From contig NC_081825.1 in NCBI RefSeq assembly GCF_030867095.1, positions 51,574,501 through 51,638,500 of the forward strand: a stretch of 64,000 bases of DNA. The letters run 5' to 3'. Numbering within the stretch: the first letter of the stretch is position 1; each line of letters opens with the position of its first letter. The stretch is from Alligator mississippiensis. Taxonomy: Eukaryota; Chordata; Crocodylia; Alligatoridae. Of this stretch, positions 60,501 to 64,000 are shown in pieces. A model generated the notes under the pieces. That model was not told the origin of the DNA, ran no database searches, and saw nothing but the letters and a program-made list of their open reading frames with translations. A program made the position numbers and the translations under genes.

Positions 60501-63299
60501 ACAGGGCATAATGTGAAAAGGCTGTGGGATTGTCATGGGCTCTTGCTGTAGAGATGATTAAGTATTCAAATGCAAATATAGTTGTGGCAGATGCCAAGGT
60601 CCATGTCCTCAAAGGTATTTGAAATCAATTGGAATTGGATGCCTTTGAGGGCAGAGTTTAGTGAAATTTGCATAATGGCAATGTGATTACAGGTTTATTA
60701 CAGTAAAATATTACTGGATTGCTTTTATACTTAGCCTTCAGTGTTTGCTTGTTTCTCAGATACTGTGCTACTACATGAGGATTTTACAGAGATAGAACCA
60801 ACAGATCACAGACTGCAAAAAGCAAAAGTTATTTTGTTGCTACCTCGATGTTCAGGACTGGGTGTTAGTAACCCAATAGAATTTATTCTAAGTGAACATG
60901 AAGGTAATCTTACAATTAAGCTAAATAGGATAAAACATTTTGTTAGCTTTTTAACTGCTTTTGAAATGTTGTTTGTGCAGTGCTCACTATTTATCTCCTG
61001 ATTTTTACTACAATTAGTTAACTTAGTTCAACTAATATATATTAGTCATATGAATAACTAAATACTTTGAATATACTACTTCGTATAAATGTAAACTTCT
61101 GTAGAAATGCCATTGTATTATTTCATGACTAAAATTACAAGAATGGATATACTCTGATCATTAGAAATGGTAGTGGAAATATCTGAAAATAAAGAGTATT
61201 GGAATTTCTAAAAAGTTGAATTTTTTAGAAAATTCTAAATTTCAAGTTACTTTTGAATTTTTAGGTAAACCAAATTTTGGATAATTGTAGTATCGTGTAA
61301 TCTGCAGTTACAAACATTCAGTTTTCAGCAACAATGGTGTTTGGCTGTAATGCATGTTGGTCAAATAAACCATCTCTAAAGTGTATCTTTAGTATTCTTA
61401 TATACCAGTACACTCTTTTTTGTCGAGCTGTTTTTCACCAAAGCTAAGATGCTTTTTTCGTGGCTCAGAGTTTATCCTTAATTGTAGAAATGTTTGATTT
61501 TTGTTTAGACATAAAATTTGGCAATTATTTTCTTTAAGTGTCTATCTGCTACTGTATTTATGAATTAATAATCTGCCTTTATGACATCAGCATTGGCTGG
61601 TATGAAAACAGGTAGGCTGCTTGCAGATGTGAAAAAAATCCAAAAAATGGTGCTTTACTTCAAACTCGGCATGCTCCCACACCAAGCCCAGCACATTTCT
61701 AGACAAGGCATTGCGTTATTAGGACCTGGCTCTCCTAACTTCTGTATAAATTGGGCGCTTTAGTGGGGCTTTTTTGGCACTTTTACCTAATAGCTGGTTG
61801 AATCAACTTTAGATAAAAACACCAAAAAGCCCCACTGAAGCACCCGATCTATACAGATACTGCAGAGCCAGGTTGAAGTAACGCACTGCTTCTTCCGGTA
61901 AAATGCTTGGGTTTTTTTTCCCCCCCATGTCTGTCAGCACCCATAGTATAAGAAGAAACGTGATTCTGAAGACAGAAGATGAAGATACAACTGTTAAGTG
62001 AAACAAGGAAATATTAGGATAGGCACATGGATAATAAAAATAATCATAGAAAATTATGGAAAATAGTTGTGAACAACACTGTGCCTAAACATAATCTGTG
62101 TTTTGGGGATATTTTAGTTTACTAGATGTTATTTGTTAATACAGAAATATGGTTCTTATTTGATGAGTTATGAGATACCTAACTCCAACACTGAGGCTGT
62201 AACAAAAATAAACTCTAGATGTCTGAGAGATAAAGTGTGAAATGCTGCTGAAGGAGGCAGCTGCTAATAGTTTTCAAGTTGTCTCGTCTCTAAGCAGTAA
62301 CTCTGTCACACTACATAGACATATGGGTAGATTAACAGCAGTGTTTCATGGAGTCCTATGTAATTCCCCATTCAGTTTATAGTGATAACTCAGTAAACCT
62401 CTAATTCTTCTAATTGCAAGGAAATAGGAAATTGAAACTTTAATACAATTTAGAGTTAAAAAGTAATATGGCTTAATTTAAATCTCCTCTGAGCAAAAAC
62501 AAAGACTGCTTGCAGACATTAAAAAAAATACAGAACCCAAAAAACTGTGCTGTACTGGAAGAAGCAGCATGTTATTTCAACTCAGCTCTGCAGTGTCAGT
62601 AAAGATTAGGTGCCAAAAAAGCACCAAAAAAACCTGACTAAAGAACTTGATCTTTTATAGACATCAGGCGAGCCAGGTTGAAGTAATGTGCTGCCTCTTC
62701 TGGGCATGCATGGGGCTCCATGTGGGAATGCACCAAGTTAAAATAAAGCGCTGGTTTTTTGTTTTTTGGGTGGAGAGGTACATCTGCAAGCACCCATTGA
62801 TTTAAGGTTGGTTCATACAGCAAGGAGAAATGGGGAAAGTGGATGCAGACTTATTTCATTAAAAAAACTTGAGGACATTCTGTTAAGTCAGTAATGACCA
62901 TATTGTGGGATAGGAGGCTTTTAACTGTGATTATTAGCTGGGGTAATATTCTTGGTGACTACAGAAATAATACAGGAAGTTGCATTCACATATAAACTAG
63001 ATAAATAATTGGAAGGGAATAAATAATCATAGACATCTTGTGGGCTGATGCCTTGCACTTCATTACACTTAACAGCAACAAGATCTGTTAATAGGGAATT
63101 TTCTGCAAATTGGAATGGATTTTAAAATACAGATACAAGCTTCACATGTAAAAATAAATTTGACTAATGCTATTTAATAATGTCTTTCTACATTTAGATG
63201 CGGGATTGCTTAAAGACCTTTTCCAAGGATCTGTAGCTGAAGATAAACTCGGTGTTCTTGCTGAGCAGCAATTTAAGGAGTTAGTGCATGCTACGCACT
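39281..63299 (+). CDS. NSUN7: NSUN7, RNA m5C methyltransferase-family protein (8 coding exons; 3' part beyond window)
   Basis: The joined exons encode about 432 residues that I recognise as NSUN7, a member of the NOP2/Sun (RsmB-like) RNA cytosine-5 methyltransferase family. From family knowledge, mammalian NSUN7 is linked to sperm motility and to methylation of enhancer RNAs with PGC-1alpha. Diagnostic stretches are SYELAFSALKYQD (exons 2-3), VVVMLYDFQDRKFQ (exon 4), AALARCRIKHDALSIEHILP (exon 5), QDKSRSLAVRSVKALLN (exons 6-7) and LLLPRCSGLGVSNP (exon 8). Residues 1-280 are the NSUN7-type N-terminal region; the Rossmann methyltransferase fold starts near residue 280. All introns are GT-AG and all phases agree. 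The motif IV cysteine is present (residue 381), but the glycine-rich SAM loop and the usual Asp of motif IV are not. The remaining catalytic domain, including the motif VI TC cysteine region, is off the right edge. The ATG at 39281 is chosen because the likely exon 1 carries an in-frame stop and no later ATG. Confidence 0.95.
39950..40810 (+). mobile_element. CR1 LINE 5' segment, endonuclease domain (in NSUN7 intron 2)
   Basis: The plus-strand reading with frameshifts gives GNKQEELEVLTQSQNYAMIG, ITET, GDIVVVVDYRPPDQED, EAVFKQLAEVSRSQALALMG and LLTNMEELVGNVVVDGSLG, then STDHKMIEFRFLRKGR. These are the CR1 APE-endonuclease blocks in order. GDFN reads GNFN, and stops are present. Confidence 0.85.
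41131..41189 (+). CDS. NSUN7: NSUN7 coding exon 2
   Basis: A 59-nt exon bounded by TCTTTTGCAG and |GTAAGTAA. It completes the Tyr codon and encodes QDLLENILIDSC and the following residues, to about residue 124, ending in phase 0. The length and the LIDSC motif match the family. Confidence 0.92.
41633..42311. mobile_element. TIR element, MITE-like (NSUN7 intron 3)
   Basis: The ends GCTCCCTCTCTACATGTTCA and TGTAATGTGTAGAGGGGGCC are inverted repeats. Sub-terminal GGTATGATTGGATCT...ATC and GGTTGGATCTTTTTATTG also relate. The interior is GC-rich, with GATGGGGCTCTC and its complement repeated. No clear target duplication was found. Confidence 0.5.
42750..43085. mobile_element. Tigger/pogo-like element (NSUN7 intron 3)
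   Basis: Termini TAGTAAAAGCTGTGTTGACC and CTGGATAACAAAGCTTTTACTG are inverted repeats of the Tigger type (CAGTAAAAGC--TGTTATCCGGCA). They are flanked by TA dinucleotides, the mariner/pogo target. 336 bp, non-coding, with further internal GTTAACCAGAATTTTTAGAT repeats. Confidence 0.65.
45827..46819 (+). mobile_element. hAT-like foldback element A (upstream of NSUN7 exon 48018)
   Basis: Termini TAGAGGTGCACCAGTAC and GTGTACCCCTA are flanked by a perfect 8-bp duplication TCTGCAGA (45819-45826, 46820-46827). The ends carry ATTGGTACCGAT-type repeats. The GC-rich middle (about 46010-46660) is an imperfect inverted repeat (CAGCGCCAGGCTCTTCC against GGAAGAGCCTGGTGCTG). 993 bp. Long open frames on both strands come from the GC-rich arms. 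Confidence 0.82.
48018..48148 (+). CDS. NSUN7: NSUN7 coding exon 3
   Basis: A 131-nt exon between ACTCTTGCAG and AG|GTATAT, encoding residues 125-168 with the hallmark VVVMLYDFQDRKFQ and EEPIAEVREVE. It ends in phase 2. A hAT-like element begins only 69 bp after its last base and a related copy lies 1.2 kb upstream. Skipping this exon would shift the frame. Confidence 0.93.
48218..49040 (+). mobile_element. hAT-like foldback element B (downstream of NSUN7 exon 48018)
   Basis: Termini TAGGAGTGCACTGATGG and ATCAGTGCACCTCTA. The 8-bp flanks ACTGATAA and AATGATAG match at 6 of 8 positions. It shares GGTGAAAGAGGG and GGGGCAGGGGCAGGCACTGC with element A, in the same orientation, and has the same GC-rich inverted-arm middle. 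Its ends carry ATCGGCCC / GGGCCGATATC repeats. It begins 69 bp after the exon end. Confidence 0.8.
49041..52069 (+). other. NSUN7: NSUN7 intron 4, remaining part
   Basis: It contains an A-run at 49199-49220 and a decayed hAT-like end at about 49340-49440 (GATGGGCAAAATACGTCTCGC, like the 2148-2332 element). No exon or gene is recognised in the remainder. Confidence 0.5.
52070..52222 (+). CDS. NSUN7: NSUN7 coding exon 4
   Basis: A 153-nt exon, phase 2 in and phase 2 out (skipping it would keep the frame), bounded by TATTTGTAG and AG|GTGAGA. It encodes residues 168-219, including KLAAALARCRIKHDALSIEH and LPLYAWIN, the most conserved part of the NSUN7 N-terminal region. Confidence 0.94.
52480..52600. 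repeat. hAT-like (CAGTGGTTCTCAAC) terminal fragment
   Basis: TTCAGTGGTTCTCAACTGGG at about 52484 matches Charlie-type hAT termini. The matching right end was not identified; the adjacent 52622-54568 element may have interrupted it. Confidence 0.4.
52622..54568. mobile_element. hAT-like foldback element, 1.95 kb (NSUN7 intron 5)
   Basis: Termini CAGGGATCTGGGTTTTCTG and GAAAACCAGGATCCCTG are inverted repeats. The 8-bp flanks CTGATAAC (52614-52621) and CTGATAAA (54569-54576) match at 7 of 8 positions. GC-rich inverted arms lie at about 52975-53110 and 54030-54160 (CCAGATCAGCTCTGGACAGG against CTGCCCAGAGCTGATCTGG). Between them, about 53200-54010 is compositionally different and may be a further nested insertion. 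Long open frames inside show no domain. Confidence 0.75.
54569..55590 (+). other. NSUN7: NSUN7 intron 5, right remainder
   Basis: Mostly AT-rich non-coding sequence up to the exon at 55591. No repeat or gene is recognised. Confidence 0.4.
55591..55774 (+). CDS. NSUN7: NSUN7 coding exon 5
   Basis: A 184-nt exon from TATTTAACAG to CAG|GTGAGT, encoding residues 219-280 (SPEEVYRNLTKEGF ... VLVFPSFLKEEL ... DYKLLIQ). It carries the region just before the methyltransferase core. It ends in phase 0 immediately before the QD-S motif that opens the Rossmann fold. Confidence 0.93.
55821..56388. mobile_element. Foldback MITE-like element (NSUN7 intron 6)
   Basis: The middle is a long hairpin centred at about 56145: CCTGCCTGGCTTTCCTGC at 56110 against complement GGAAAGCCAGGCAGG at 56165, continuing outward through GAATTCC and CTTGAGGCC-like arms to about 56030 and 56265. 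The outer ends TTAAGGGTGGAAACACATC and AATGTCTACTTCTAGCCTAA are weak inverted repeats. Non-coding. Confidence 0.6.
56389..59202 (+). other. NSUN7: NSUN7 intron 6, right remainder
   Basis: It holds the element at 57337-57617. Open frames at 57718-57972 and 58477-58719 have no recognised domain. No exon is expected here, because the flanking exons join in phase. Confidence 0.45.
57337..57617. mobile_element. hAT-like GC-rich element
   Basis: It begins CAGGGGGGTGTGGA and ends CTTTGCCTGCCCCTG, which are imperfect inverted repeats of the CAGGGG type seen at 2148 and 7760. The interior is GC-rich with repeated CTCCATGGA. No matching target duplication was found. Confidence 0.45.
59203..59413 (+). 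CDS. NSUN7: NSUN7 coding exon 6 (start of methyltransferase core, degenerate SAM motif I)
   Basis: A 211-nt exon from TTGTCTTCTAG to AAAA|GTATGA, encoding residues 281-351. DKSRSLAVRSVKALLN corresponds to the QD-S...L motif before the SAM-binding loop of RsmB/NSUN enzymes. The loop itself (residues about 301-316, VIVAHMGSWLTVAHIS) aligns with the canonical VLD-CAAPGGKT-H-A but has lost the PGGKT glycines and the preceding Asp. The acidic residue expected at the end of the next strand is also not evident (VFVCGVKSQ). Confidence 0.94.
59510..59765 (+). repeat. Dispersed repeat, copy homologous to the 9170/12986 pieces
   Basis: CCTGAAAAACTGTTAATGCA (near 59564) and GTAGAATAAATTACACTTA (near 59700) match, in the same order, 9295-9330 and 13018-13045. 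This copy is uninterrupted and lies in NSUN7 intron 7, just after the exon ending at 59413. Confidence 0.6.
59932..60188. mobile_element. hAT-type short element (NSUN7 intron 7)
   Basis: It begins CAGTGCTCAACCTTCC and ends GAGGAGCACCACTA, imperfect inverted repeats. TTAAGACA and TTTAAGAA-like flanks suggest a decayed duplication. Interior GGTCCGCAGGCCAGATCC and GGCTGGATCTGG... repeats resemble other CAGTGGTT-type elements. Confidence 0.55.
60760..60903 (+). CDS. NSUN7: NSUN7 coding exon 7 (motif IV with catalytic-type cysteine)
   Basis: A 144-nt exon from GTTTCTCAG to GAAG|GTAATC, encoding residues 351-399. HRLQKAKVILLLPRCSGLGV aligns with motif IV of NSUN enzymes. Cys381 (codon 60849-60851) and the following SG are kept, while the usual D-x-P before the cysteine reads L-P-R. 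SNPIEFILSEHE follows, as in other NSUN7 proteins. Confidence 0.94.
61615..61942. mobile_element. Foldback MITE, copy 1 (NSUN7 intron 8)
   Basis: The ends GGCTGCTTGCAGATGTG and ACATGTCTGTCAGCACC... are inverted. The centre is a hairpin (GCGCTTTAGTGGGGCTTTTT at about 61754 against its complement at about 61830-61850). Long arms pair across about 160 bp each. Non-coding. Confidence 0.7.
62504..62795. mobile_element. Foldback MITE, copy 2 (NSUN7 intron 8)
   Basis: Termini CTGCTTGCAGACAT and ACATCTGCAAGCACCC are inverted repeats. GAGCCAGGTTGAAGTAATG (62670) matches GAGCCAGGTTGAAGTAACG of copy 1 (61866), showing one family. A central palindrome lies near 62620 (GTGCCAAAAAAGCAC). Confidence 0.7.
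63198..63299 (+). CDS. NSUN7: NSUN7 coding exon 8 (last in window)
   Basis: A 102-nt exon from CTACATTTAG to CACT|GTAAGT, encoding residues 399-433 (DAGLLKDLFQG ... DKLGVLAEQQFKELVHATH). This is the helix that joins motif IV to the next strand in the family. It ends in phase 1, so the reading frame continues in an exon to the right of the window. Confidence 0.92.
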
Positions 63300-64000
63300 G
63301 TAAGTCTGTTTGCTTTCAATTTTGCAAAAATTGGACCAAAATATAATACACTGAAAAACCCCAGTATACACTAAATGTTCAGTGGCAAATGTCTACTGAA
63401 TCCCTCAAATAACACACATGGAACTTACTTTCTTAGTCTCCTACTCTGCTAAGTTCTTCCCTGATGATGATCCTTTCTGTATCACATGAGAAGTATTTGG
63501 CATACAGCGTTTGGTTCCAGCTATCACATTACTAGAATACAAATTAGAGGCAGTTTGTAGAAGAAAAACAAAGATGATCAAAAGCGGAAAGAAAAATTAA
63601 AAGGACTAACTATGTATAATTTGGCTAGTGAAGCAAGCAAAAACAAAGGCCCAAGTTCTGGCACCGGCTTGAACTACTTATACTATCCCATGATTTCTCA
63701 GTGTGGCACAGGGCCATTGTACCATTACTTTTATTGCCACCCCTACTAGCCCCATTACATGAGACATGGACAAGAGTTGCCTATGTCCCACTAATCATCA
63801 GCTGCAAGAACACTGGCTGCTAGCCTACAGTAGAATGGCCTTAAGGCCGCAGTTGTCATGTTGGGAGCTGGCCTGCTGCCTTTCATTGTGGCCAAGGGAT
63901 TGGAGAAGGTTTAAAGGTGAATTGTCTTTGTTCCATTCCCTTCCCATAGCATACATAAATAAAAAGCCCCCCTTCTGAGCTGAGTGAATACAGCTCAAGA
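63300..64000 (+). other. NSUN7: NSUN7 intron 9 (start), no other feature
   Basis: Intronic sequence after the donor at 63300. Short open frames only. The next coding exon is not in the window. Confidence 0.6.

Larger units (their letters stand above)
60904..63197 (+). other. NSUN7: NSUN7 intron 8 (contents)
   Basis: AT-rich with two related foldback elements (61615-61942, 62504-62795). The open frame of the preceding exon runs on about 32 codons past the donor, but this is chance, since the GTAATC donor and the next acceptor fit the family. Confidence 0.5.

Noticed and set aside
60904..61001. Read-through of NSUN7 exon 60760-60903 as an alternative C-terminus
   Set aside because: The donor fits consensus and the next exon continues the conserved protein. 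The extra residues are AT-rich intronic translation.
1..64000. CRISPR array, operon, phage or bacterial defence system
   Set aside because: There is no regularly spaced direct-repeat array and no bacterial gene layout. Introns, CR1 and hAT elements show a vertebrate genome.

Overview
The window is vertebrate nuclear DNA. It carries spliced GT-AG exons, a CpG-island promoter, and very abundant CR1 LINEs, hAT-type DNA transposon remnants, RTE/L2-like LINE pieces and a Penelope-like fragment. CR1 dominance with many hAT-type short elements, plus an NSUN7 protein clearly diverged from the mammalian one, suggests a sauropsid, most like a crocodilian or turtle. The species cannot be fixed from the sequence alone.

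The only protein-coding host gene recognised is NSUN7 (NOP2/Sun RNA methyltransferase family member 7), on the + strand from a CpG island near 33.4-34.0 kb to beyond the right edge. Eight coding exons are placed to the base: 39281-39593, 41131-41189, 48018-48148, 52070-52222, 55591-55774, 59203-59413, 60760-60903 and 63198-63299. Together they give 1297 coding nucleotides, about 432 residues, with every splice phase agreeing. A non-coding first exon probably ends at 33803. The C-terminal part of the gene, including the second catalytic-cysteine motif of the family, lies outside the window.

The left half (1-33.3 kb) is intergenic and built almost wholly of layered mobile elements: a CR1 3' end (1-812), hAT-type short elements (2148-2332, 7760-9075, 25128-25715, 28121-28275), a three-level nest in which an old repeat is split by a CR1 that is itself split by a younger CR1 (9.17-13.08 kb), an old CR1/L3-like LINE split by two terminal-inverted-repeat elements (13.5-15.8 kb), RTE/L2-like LINE pieces (18.6-22.0 kb and 28.7-30.3 kb), LTR-like sequence (19.1-21.2 and 23.2-24.3 kb) and a Penelope-like GIY-YIG relic (32.2-33.2 kb) just upstream of the NSUN7 promoter.

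The NSUN7 introns are also loaded with insertions: a 2 kb hAT transposase relic in intron 1, a CR1 endonuclease segment in intron 2, a Tigger-like element in intron 3, two related hAT-like elements flanking exon 4, a 1.95 kb hAT-like foldback element in intron 5, and foldback elements in introns 6 and 8. A recurring theme is non-autonomous elements with 8-bp target duplications and a large GC-rich internal inverted repeat. No tRNA, rRNA, CRISPR or prokaryote-type feature was found. I see no evidence for a wholly new system; the observations most worth checking are the degenerate SAM-binding motifs of NSUN7 and the family of foldback elements.
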